A DNA stretch of 64,000 nt from Paralithodes platypus (Eukaryota > Arthropoda > Malacostraca > Decapoda > Lithodidae), in the NCBI GenBank assembly GCA_032716605.1, contig CM064517.1, positions 25,847,876 through 25,911,875 on the forward strand, written 5' to 3'. The notes below the pieces were generated by a model. That model had not been told where the DNA came from. It searched no databases and was given only the letters and a program-made list of their open reading frames with translations. The translations under genes and the position numbers were made by a program. Shown here piece after piece: positions 49,501 through 61,500 of the stretch (the first letter of the stretch is position 1; every line of letters starts with the position of its first letter).

Positions 49501-52500
49501 AGCGGTGATCATGGCCACATCCCTGGTCATGGTCCTCCTTACTAACTTCACCGCCATACTGGTCATAAGGCTCCTTGGTGGTGCTGTCAACCTCCTCACC
49601 ACCTTTATCCTAGGTTGGTATTTCTCTTTATTTCACTATCCTTGTGTTATTGGTCTCCTAGGTGGCACTGTCAACCTCCTCACCTTCTTTATTCTAGGTT
49701 GGTATATCTCCTTATTTCACGTTTCCTTGTTTCATTAGGCTTCTAGATGGTGTTCCTTATTTTATTAGGCTCCTAGGAGGCACTGTCAATTTCTTCACCT
49801 TCATTATCCTAGGTTGGTATCTCTCTTTATTTCACTATCCTTGTTTTATCAGTCTCCTAGGTGGCTCTGTCAACCTACTCAGCTTCTTTATTTTAGGTTG
49901 GTAGCTCTCCTTATTTCACTATCCTTGTTTTATTATCCTTCGTGGTTATATCAACTTACTCGCCTTCTTTATCCAAGGTTGGAATCTCTCCTTATTTCAA
50001 TGATCCTTGTTTTGTTGTTGTTGTTACTGTTCCCCAGGCTGTCTGGCCGAACAGCCCCAAGTTCCTAAGCAAGGCCAAAGCCATAACCAAGCGGGCCCAC
50101 AAAACCTTCCCTGCTTACCACTAATAAAGCCCAGGTGACTGAAGCCACTCCAAGGCGGGAAGCTGAGGAGGGTGCGGAAACCCCCGGGAAACCAAAGCCC
50201 CACCCAAGGCCCTGTGCCCCTCAGCAATTATGAAGAGAAAGTTGAGAGGCAAAGGAAATATGTGACGCTTTGGCTCCCAATCTGCCAACCTCTAGGTTGG
50301 CAGTAGGGAGGTCAATCCATGGAAGAGACGCCGTCACTTGAGATCTAGAAAATATATAAGTAAAGGAACAGTCAGAGTAAGCTATGGGTATGGCAGAGAT
50401 TGCTCAGCTCTCACTCTGATAGACCAGCCCATCACCACACCTTGTTTTATCCTTGGTGGCACTGTCAACCAACTCACCTTCTTTATCCTAGGATCGTAGC
50501 TCTCCTTAGTTCATGTATCCTTGTCTTAAGCTAATCTATCAACCCTTTGGGAAGAGTCAGTCAGGGAATAGGTGTGGAAGGCCCTTTTTGAGTTATAGAA
50601 GATAGAAGTCATGTTCCTGGCCTACCTATAATGAATGAACTATACTGTAGTATTAATCGGCAGTTTCTTCCTTTATACCAATAATTTACTCATGCCCGGG
50701 AGGAAAAAAAAATAAACAAAAAAATATATAATAATCAAAAGATAAAAGAATAAGCAATTGTTGTTACCCTTCAGCCTTGGAAGTGTGTGAGCCCAAACAC
50801 TGCGGAACCGTTGGCATCCTGATAGGCCTACCCTGGGCTCTGGGCACCATGCTCTTCGGGGGGCTGGCCTATCTTATCAGGGACTGGCGCCAACTACAGC
50901 TAGCCGTGTCTCTGCCCATACTCCTCATCATCCCGGCACTCTAGCAAGTATACTCAATATATGTGATAGGATTACTCTTGAACATAATTGAGCTGATATT
51001 CCTACCATTTGGGAAAAGGAATAGGTATGTTTTTTAGTTACAGAGGTTAGCGTACACGATATCTGGCCTACCTACTTGGAACAGGGCATAACGTGTGATA
51101 TGTTGTTCTATATCTGCCTATACTCACTTTCCCGGCTTGCTCTAGTTTCTATCTTTCTATATCTATCTATCTATCTGTAGATTGTTGGATAGATATATTT
51201 ACACTACGATTATACTCACACTAGACCTTACCCTACTTATTACTGCAACTAACCAAGAACACTTTTTGCCAACAACTAGAATTAATATACACCCTCATCT
51301 GGTCTCATAACTAACCTGAAATCGCTTAATTTATATCTGACCGTAGCTTAGTAAACTACTGTAGTAGACACCATAATTCACACGATCTCACAGCTACCCT
51401 AACATATCTCTTATCCCGATCTAAAACAACCATGTCCCTCACACGATATCAGCTAACCTACAATATCTCTTATTACAATCGAAAGTCACCATGCCCTACA
51501 CACGATATCAGCTAAGGCCCCTTTCCCACAAACAAGAATCATGCGCCGACTTGCCATGAAAAGCAGTTTGTGGCCTATTCGGTGTCCAAATTTATATATT
51601 CTCAGGATACTCTCTGATGTGTCCTAGAGCACCGTGATGTACCGTTTTGTATCGGGAAATGCCAGGGAAATTTCGAACATGTTCAAAAATTCCATGGTGT
51701 GCGCTGATTTTCAGCCAGTATGTGAGAAACTTCCTGGCATTCCGTGCCGAACCCAAGCTTATCCAAGCTCATCTTTAACCTACAGTCTCTCTTTCCATGA
51801 TCTAAAGCAGCTATGCTCCTCAGGGAAAATCACAGCTAACCTAGAATCTTTTATGACACACACTAAAGCCACTGTACTCCTTAACCAATCTAACCGCTAA
51901 CCTATTACCATAGGCCTTGGCCTTGCTCGGGGCCTTGGGGCTGTTCGGCCAGGCAGCTTGGGGAACAACAACAACAACAACAACAACAACCATAAATACA
52001 AGTTCAACAAAATAACATAATAATTCGAGGCTGAGCCCATTAAATGTAAAGCATTTTTGACGGGCTACTTCATAATTTCTGAAGCTTAATGAACTATTAC
52101 ACTTTACATAGTCATATAAAGTATCCAGAATCCTACGATCTAGAGCCACTACACCTCAACAGATCTCTCTTACCACAAAATAAAGCCACTTTGTACCTCA
52201 CCCTATCTAACATCTAACCTACACACCCACAGATCACCTACATCAAGAAACCAAAATCCTCAAAGTCAAAGACCATCTGGACATGAGAGTCACTCAATTC
52301 CTGGCAGCAGCCTCCACGAACCAAGATCACCCACTAAACTACATGGCAACACACCCACAGACACCAAGAAATATCAAAACAACACCCAGCACACGGTATC
52401 ACACACAATTATTGTCCTCTCTCCCTCCCTGCCCACCCCGAACCAACTTCCAGAAGCACATCCATACTCATATCTCTCGCCGATCCATCCACTCACTCAC

Positions 52501-55500
52501 AGACAACACGCAGCTGCATGCACGACCTCCCGAACTCCACCCTTCCGAATCCTCCCTTCCTCGCGAGGACAGAGTCCACCTGGCCAGGCTGAGATGCGGA
52601 CACCATCCAGCTCTCCTGAGCTATCAGCAGAGACTGGATGACTCTGTTGTCGACGCCTGCCCGGGATGTAACACAGCACCCCATACCATTAAACACATCA
52701 TAGAAGACTGCATTTCACACAACCACTTATGCCAACAACACAATCTACACTCAATGAGAGCTCTGTGGGAAAGCCCGATCGTGGCCATGGCCTTCCTCAG
52801 GGACTCGGGGCTGTTCGGCCAGGCAGCTTGGGGAACAACAACATCTAACCTAGAATCCTTAAAAAAAGTCACTAATAGAACTGTTGGTACTGCTCCTAAT
52901 CTGAATAAATTAAGCTATACCCTGTTATAAGTAATTAGGCCAAAACTCTTGAACATTAACCTCTATAACTCACAAACGACTAGAGTAATTGAGCTAATTT
53001 TCTACCATTTGGGAAGGGTCAGCTAGGGAATAGGTGTGGGAATTTACAGCCCATTTGTTCTAGCCCTTTATCAGTTACAGAGGTTAGGGTTCATGATTTC
53101 TGGCCTACGTATTTGGAACCGGGTATAGCTTTAAATCTTTCTTGCCACACTACACTCCTACTTGATCTCACAGCTATAGTCCGTTCATTCTAGGTTGGGC
53201 AGAAATCATAACCTCTAACCTCTGTAACTCAAAAAGGGCTAGAGCAAATGAGCTGTCAATTTCCACACCTATTCCTTGGCCAAATCTTCCTATTTGGTAG
53301 AAACATTAGCTCGATTACTCTAGTCCTTTTTGAGTTACAGAGGTTAGAGGTTACGATTTCTACCAAACCTAGAATGAACCGACTATAACTTTTAATCCTA
53401 AAAAACAATAATCTCCTCACAGCCTGATCGACGAGTCGCCTCGGTGGCTGATTGTCCGGGGGCAGCACGACAAGGCCCTCAAGGTGCTCCAGAAGGCGGC
53501 GCGATGGAACGGCCAGATCCTCCCCCCCGGTGACCGAAATGAGGGCTCTTATGCAGGATATACAGGACGAGGTAAGGAAATGAAGATGCATGGAAGAGAG
53601 AGAGAGAGAGAGAAAGACGCACAGGTAGTCTCCCTCCTATTAAGGACCTGTCACACTGACGTCCCGACCCTTCCAGACTTTAATATGACTGTGTGTTATG
53701 CAAAGTCTGTTGCAAAGTTCTGCAACCCCTTCAGCTCGATGATGCCTTTTTCATCTTATTCTGGTTACCATTAGAGGATTTTCTTCAGCCAGGTCCCCCT
53801 CATTTGGCCCCTACCCAGAATTCAGTAAAATTGGCCAAGGACGGCGCAAGGACGTGTTGAAAATGTCTTGTGCGTGACAGAGGCTTTACTCAACTTCATG
53901 CCCTTATGCAGGGCACAATAAGAAATGGAAATATCCCTGATAGCTACGATGTGTCTATTTTTAAGTTCCATCGACCTTGAATTGAATTTCTAGAAGTTGA
54001 AGGTACTAGTGAAGACAGGAATTTTTAGAGGCCCAATTGTGATACTCTGGCGAACTAATTTGATAAACTGCTTGAGCAACAAAGACAAAATGATTGGGTT
54101 TCAATAGTTGACGCTCACCGACTTGTTATTATCATTAGTTAAAGTAGTTCTGACTGGGACCGTATAATGATAATAATTGTCGTTTTTCTTAACCCAGGTA
54201 CAGTATAATGCTTATTCTACCTTAACTACGAGGTAACATGCGACCGTGAGGTGCCGTGTTTCCACCATAGTACTGTACGGTCGCGCTAATAAGTCATGTC
54301 CCAGCTGTCATTACGTTTGGCTCCCTCTGTGCTGTATTAATGTCTGTCAGATGTTGATTAGGGTGGGTAAGTGTAGGAACATGTTTGTATATTTCACTCG
54401 ATATGAAGAAATGAAGCTTAGATATTGCTGATACCAATTATTGATCAAAACATACTTGGTGCCGAGACATCACTTATTAGCGCGACTGTACATACACTGG
54501 TGGGAAGCATGTTAGTTAGTTAGTTATGTAGAGCAGATTAACCAGACCACTGATGGGAAGCATGTGTAGGCTAACACAGGCTGATAGTTGACTAAGTTGA
54601 GCAGCTTGGCTAGGAAGGGACCACGATCAGGATAGCTGAAAAAACCTTTAGGATTCTGGGTCACATAATGTTACTTCCAATGAAATGATTAATCAAGTAT
54701 TTTTTTTTTTTTTCACAGTCGACTACTGCTGCCACCAAATCGTCGAAAAAAGACACTAAAAAGAAGAAGTGTCGATTTCTACCTATTCCGGATTTACTGA
54801 GGTAAGTTTAGGGCCCGTTAGCCAATTTGTATGCAGTGGTTCAATTAGTACGCTGTGGTCCAATTCGTACGGGGTGGTCCAATTAGTACACGGTGGTCCA
54901 ATTCGTACATGGTGGTCCAATTTGTTTGCAGTGGTCCAATTAGTACGTGGTGGTCCAATTCGTTTGCAGTGGTCCAATTAGTACGCGGTGGTCCAATTCG
55001 TACGTGGTGGCCCAATTCGAATACAGTGGTCCAATTAGTACGTGGTGGTCCAATTTGTACTATCATTAACTTGTTTTGTCCCCGGTCTTATGCAACAGTT
55101 CGCATACATCATACTACAGTCAGGACCCCCAATTCGCGAGAATAGGGGTGACAGGAGGCATCGCGTATTGTGAATTCGTGTATTGTGGAACTAACTTTAA
55201 ATGGGAATAATTAGATTGGGTGACATCTCTCAATTATGGCCTATTTTCGACATTTTTGGCCCTATTTTCGACATTTTTGGCTCTACAGTACAGTCTATAT
55301 CTTATATATAAGAAGAACAATGAATAAAAATATGAAACCTTACCTTAAAATTAGTAGTAGATAGGCTAGGACTAGGACCGTAGGACTTCACGATTTTCTC
55401 CAACTTCTCCCTCCCTGACCAAATCGTACGAACAGTTTACTCTGACAAGCCTATTGCACAATTTCCTTCTCCTTTTTCTTGCGATCCAACACTTCCACCT

Positions 55501-58500
55501 TCATTTTGTGTGTTATCTTCTTATATTGGCGTGGCATGGCGAAAAAAGTGGCAGGCACTACAAACGTTTGGTCACTCTGCACGGCTATGAGCGCTTGAGC
55601 GGGACTGTGGGAGGGAGGTTAAGGGAGGGAAGGCAGGGATGCCGTCTTCTTCTCTTTTCGGAGCTACGCCTGGGCCTCGCGAAACGTAGACGTGCTCGCG
55701 TATCAAGCGGGAATAGCGGATTTGGCCCCTTCTTAGCTCTCGATTCGTGTATTGTGGTACCACCTCGCGTAATTAATGTTTAATTAATTAATGTTATTTT
55801 CGAGGGGTAACTCGTGTATTAGGGTTTTCGCGCATTGTGGAATCGTGTATTGGGGGTCCTGACTGTATTCTTTAATTTTGTCTTAGCCGTTGATCCACAT
55901 ACAGGTATAATAATTCATATTATACAGTATACTATTCACCAATATTGTCTCAGTTAGTTATTTATGTAGAGCAGATTAACCAGACCACTGAGCTCCATAT
56001 GGAACTCTCATAGGCCTGGCCAGAAGGATTAGATCAGATTACTGAAAGGAGCTTAACCCTCCTGGCCCGGGCTAGCTCTCCTAATGACAGTGCGGCGTTC
56101 CCGGGCGATCTGGCCGAAAAACGTCTAGGCCTAGGCTACCGTATTTTGGTTAATTTTAACTGCTAGAAATTTCCCACGCATCTATAAATGTAGTGCGGTT
56201 TCCAATCTGTAGACTGGCATTGAGTAGAGCTCTCTAAGTCAACTGGTTCAGTTGTGATGACGATTTTAGTGGAGAGCATTTTCAGGCAATGTTAGCAATA
56301 CGACGATCTTTTCACTACTGAAACAACGACATACAGACATACAATAACAAACGAGTCTTCTCCTTCTTGTTTTCGGAGGTGCGGTGACGCAACGATTGGC
56401 TTTGTTTACATGCGTCGGACGCACGGCGTTCAGACCAAGCTGAATAGGTTTTCAAGCTTACTGTCTATTAAAATGACACCCGGGTACCTGCCCATCTGCC
56501 GTGATGTCATATTAAAATGACACCCGGGGAGGAAGGGTTAATTAAGGTGACGCAAAAAACGGACGATGGGGGGGAAGGAAAAGGACGGAGAATCTGATAA
56601 AAGGTCAGCGAATGATTTAGTACCAAAACAAGCCGTATGCAGACGGGCAGTAACTGGGCAGTCAAAGAAATGGCGAACAGTGAGAGGGGAATGACAGGAG
56701 GAGCAGGTAGGGGGCGGAGTGCGGGGAGTGGACATTAAATAACCGTGAGTCAGCCGGGAATGGCCTATCCTAAGTCTTGTTAATAAAACTTCCTCACACC
56801 TGTATTGTCTCAGGGTCATATACAGTATAATAGTTCACATACAGTACACCATCCACCCATTTTGTCCCATGTCCTCATACAATAGCTACATACTGTACAC
56901 CATCCACCAGTTTTGTCCTAGGTAACCATGCAATAGCTTAAATACAGTAGGTAGACTATTCACCAATGTTGTTCCAGGTCCCATACAATAGCTCACATAA
57001 AGTACACCATCCACCAATTTTATCCCAGGTCCTCATACAATAGTTCACATACAGTAGACTATTTACCAAGTTTATCCCAGGTCCTCATACAATACAATAC
57101 TGTAGTTCTCTGCGAGAACTCCAGTCCCTTGCCAATTTTGTCTCCGGAATCCTTGAAATATTCACCAATTAGGATTGTGTACCTGGATCATATCATTCAT
57201 TTACAGTTCAATATTTACCTATTTTATGTCAGTATTGAAAAGTTTTTGCGTCACTATTAGCCAATTTGGGCTACTTATAAACTGCTTGTTTCAATCTATC
57301 TATTTTGGTGTCACTATTATGCAAATTTAGATTCAAACAGTGTATTAGTTTTAAGAATACAGTACAGTATTAGGCATATTACTGTATTTAGAATCCTTGC
57401 ATGATAGTGTGGTAATCCCGACATTGATGTATGGGGGTGAAGCATGGACGTTGTTAGAGAGACACAAATCATGAGTGAAAGGGGTGGAAACAAGTTACTT
57501 GAGAAGTGCGTTTGGAGTTAATGGAGGAATTGGCAGACGAATGAGGAAGTACGAGAGCAGTGTGGTGTGGATGTGGATGTGCTGGAAAGTGTGAAAAGGA
57601 ACACCTTGAGATGGTTCGGCCATGTGGAATTTATGGGAAGCGAGAGAATTACTGTACTAAGAGAGTGTACAAAAGTAAGGTGGAAGGACAGAGAGGTAGA
57701 GGCAAACAGAGAGAGAGGTGGAAGGATGGAGTTCAGAATTATATGTTATGTGTGAAAAGCAGTATTGGATGAGAGGAGTGGTATCGGCTGACGGGACAGC
57801 GATGCATGGGGCGATTCATTCGTATCCACCCCTTCGAGGATCATGACGTCTGGTAATAGATAGATAGATAGATTTTTTTTTTCTCATATTTAATCAATTA
57901 TGTCTCATTGTTAACCAATTTCAATTCAATTCTTTATTTGTCATCAATTATGTCTCATTAGTATCCAATATAATTCTTTATTTGTGATGATGATGATTTT
58001 ACAAACGTATATATACAGTATATCACTAATTTGCCTCAGAACCCGTGAAATAGCCGTGATAACGAGCCTGGTGTGCCTGGATTACTTTGCCGTGTCCTTG
58101 GTGTTCGATGGGCTAAACATGTGCGGCGACAGCTACAGTAACGATCCCTTCCTGTACCTGGTGCTGAGCGGCCTGGTGGATGTGCCCGGGTACTCTCTCG
58201 CTGCGCCCCTCATAGATCGCTGCGGCCGGAGACTACCCACCGTCATCAGTTACCTTCTGTGCGGGGTGGTGCTCTTGGCTCTGGCTTTTATTCCCCCAGG
58301 TTAGTAGTCTCTGGGGTATAGCAGACCAATACTAATTATCTGCTAGAGCTCGTCATAGACTGCTGCAGTTACAGTCAGGTCACGTCAGGTGAAGGTATTG
58401 CGAGATTATACTCTCGGTCATTAGGGGTGCCTATCATCCATCCATAGCACAGCATAGCACTGCGAGACTCCGCCCCCATACTATGACATCACGCCTCTGC

Positions 58501-61500
58501 TACAGCCAATGAGGATGCTATATATATATGGTGTATAGGGATGCAGCGACCCCATCACCCACCACTTCGGTGGTGCAGTCAACCTTTGTAGTTGTTACAG
58601 TAATTTCTTGTTACTGCCTTATTGTAGCACGGTTTAAGGTTGATGTGGTGCGGATTAGTAATGTGAAAGTGCTTCAAGGGGACTTTGTAGAGTCTTGCTG
58701 AAACACTGTTAGCGATATACCAACATCGGCCGCTATGATGACATGATGGGGCTGTGTTGTGGCAAATCTTTATTGTACTGTACTACAGTAAAGAGACTAA
58801 AACCACGCTCTCTGTGGATGAAGCGGTCTTTAAACTATGTATGTACCGGTACTGTATGTATGTATAGCATCCATACTGTACCCTCCCTATGGTCGGATGG
58901 TATGGACCCCAGCTTACGGTACCTCCTGTTGGGGATAGTGCAGTTGGTTATGGCTATTATCCCCACAGGTTGGTCCTGGTTGGTAGAAAAGCTTCCATTA
59001 TTAGCTGATAGGGGTGGTCTGTAGTGTATTTGGTAGCACAATAGTTTACAATTGAGAAGACCCGTGTTTGATTCAGGGTAGATGGAGATGTAGAAGTCTC
59101 GTCTACCCATTTCATTCCTCGTTATCCTTCATAAGCAGAATAAAATTACCTGATGATATCCAGAATAAACAATAAACATGCATCATGATCCACAAGGGGT
59201 TAAGTATAATGATATGGTGGCCGTAGGCAGGTGTTTTAGGTCAACTGTCAAATAGATTGGGTGCTGGAGATAGATGAAGTAACTCAACTTGTAGACCGTT
59301 TCAACAAGTAGTTCTCAACCAGTACCAAATAAGACCAGGTCCAACTAAATCTGTGCCGAATATTAGTTTTAACGTAAATTAACGTAGACGGGTCAGCCAG
59401 GGTATACGTGTGGAAATTTACAGTTCATTTTCTCCAGCCCTTTTTGAGTTACAGAGGTTAGGGGTTACGATTTTTGGCCTACCTACTTTGCATAAATATC
59501 TGTTTGCAGATTGTGGTGTTTTTTGCGTACGGGTACTTATATCATATATCCTTCATAAACTTCACCCAGCCTTATGAGGGCTTTTGCCCAGTAGGCTGTA
59601 GACAAATAGTTTTTATTATTATTATTATTCATAAACTTCATAAAATCTTCTAAATGTAACTGAAATAAAGTTAAAAAAACAGCGCCGGTACAGTAGGGGT
59701 TAATGGTCTCAATTGGCCTTGATGGTGCCTTATGACGACTCGACGTGGGTGGTGCATGGTGTTAATGTCCCCCTGCAGATTGTGGAGTATAAGAGGAAGA
59801 ACCAGCCTTCGGCCGGAACATTTTTCTACCGAAAAATCTACAAATATATCTCGAAGGGGGTTCTAGGGGGTGTTTTTTAAAGCTTGATGGAGGTCTAGCG
59901 AGAAATCCCCAAAAATAATGAATAAATAGACCAAAAAATATACCCTAACCCTCTTAAAATTAAACGGTTTATGAGCAAAGCTATTTATGAATTAATGTTT
60001 TTTACTATATAAATACAGAAGGGTGCCGTTGTAAAGGCTTATCCCTCAATACCTTCACCTTTGTATGTATGTATGTATTGTATATAGTTATATACTTTGG
60101 AACCTTCCCCAGTTTTTCCTTTTTTTTTTCTTTTTTTTAATTGGGTGGCCGACTCGAGACAGAGCCTTCACCTGACCTGACAAAACTCCTCTGTGGCGGC
60201 GGGAGTGGCCACCTTAGCGCTTCGGGAATCTCTCGGAGTACCGCTGCCCGACACCATCGCCGACCTGTCCGCGGCACCCACAAACATACAACAATCGTAC
60301 GGCTGGGTGGATTATTTTTCTACCGAAAAATGTACAAATTACCCTATTGGGTGCGAGAGACGTTCCGGAACACCATGGCAATTTATAGCAATTTACAGGC
60401 TTTTAAAGCCTGTAGAGACGAGTCCGAGTGAGCGGGAGCGTGGCAGGTCTCCGTCCACTCTCCAGCCAGGCGGCCGTCGCACTGAAGGATATGAGGTATA
60501 TCCCGCTAGGCTCATGCAGCACCGCCGAAGGCAAATGTAGCATGACATTAGCAATATTCGCTCAGTACTGTATCAGCGAATGTCTATGGTAGCGCTGCAA
60601 ATTAACCCTGTGCGCTATGAACCTCGTTCTGGTGTCATTTTGAAGCTCTTTTCTTCTAGTTTTTGGCTGAATACATTTAATTATATTCAGACACTTGCTC
60701 AATCATTTAGGAGTGACTGAATGATCCCTAATATAGCGGAAATATTCCCGCAGCATAAGTGTTAATCTAGAAGGGGGATCTAATGGATTTTTTTTAAAGT
60801 TTGATGAAGGTCTAGGGAGGAAACTAAAAAAATAAATGAATACATAAATAAATAGACCAAAAATATAACCACTTTCCCCTTAACTTTGGCATTGAATTTC
60901 CTAGGAGTTTCCGGCCACCACCGAAGACATTCGGCTCCCTCCCCGACACCAAAACTGATCTCTCTGGGCCATTGAACATAAGGCCTCAAGCTTCTGGGTT
61001 AGTGAATTGTTAATGACCTTATCTATTGCGTGAATTTACTAACACTATGAGTTTATTTGCAGTGTTAATTTACTTACACCACAAGCTTATTTGCACCGTT
61101 AATATACTTACACTATGAGTTTATTTGCAGCTTGAATTACTTACACCATGAGCTTATTTGCACTGTTAATATACTTACACTATGACATTAATTCCACCGT
61201 TAATTTACTTACACTATGACTTTAGTTCCACCGTTAATTTACTTACACCATGACCTTATTTAGTGTGAATATACTGTACCTATATCATGACCTTATTTGT
61301 ACTGTTAATGCCTTACTCCCAGGGACAACCCATGCCAGTTTACTGAAGGACTTACAGGATTGACCACTCAATTTAGTGCTACCCTTGTTCCATACAGGTT
61401 ATAATACATGGCATTATTATTATTATTATTATTATTATTATAATATACAGTATGTTCATTTACGTATGTATGTACAGTACTCTGGCCCATTCCCCATTTT

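Larger units (their letters stand above)
51230..53170. repeat. Degenerate array resembling the exon 5 acceptor region, interrupted by LINE pieces
   Basis: Words CTCACACGATATCAGCTAAC, CTACAATATCTCTTAT and AAAGCCACTGTACTCC recur at 51370-51520, 51775-51900, 52135-52220, 52845-52885 and 53145-53175. The real acceptor is AATCCTAAAAAACAATAATC then TCCTCACAG. The relation is weaker than for exons 2-3. Confidence 0.55.
55068..57130 (+). repeat. About 7 units of about 62 bp resembling the exon 7 acceptor, with inserted elements
   Basis: Units read CACATACAGTACACCATCCA, CCAATTTTATCCCAG, GTCCTCATACAATAGTT (55072, 55885, and five at 56815-57090). The real junction is TATACAGTATATCACTAATT, TGCCTCAG, AACCCGTGAAATAGCC. 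The unit at 57140-57165 (CCGGAATCCTTGAAATATTC) is closer to the exon side. Confidence 0.6.

Noticed and set aside
58490..58560. CCAAT/TATA promoter
   Set aside because: TA-rich words are everywhere in this window and no transcript start or ORF follows at a suitable distance.
60193..60540. 115-aa ORF as an independent protein
   Set aside because: Only the first ~35 residues match the SLC22 C-terminus; beyond the donor at 60297 the frame runs into MITE sequence.
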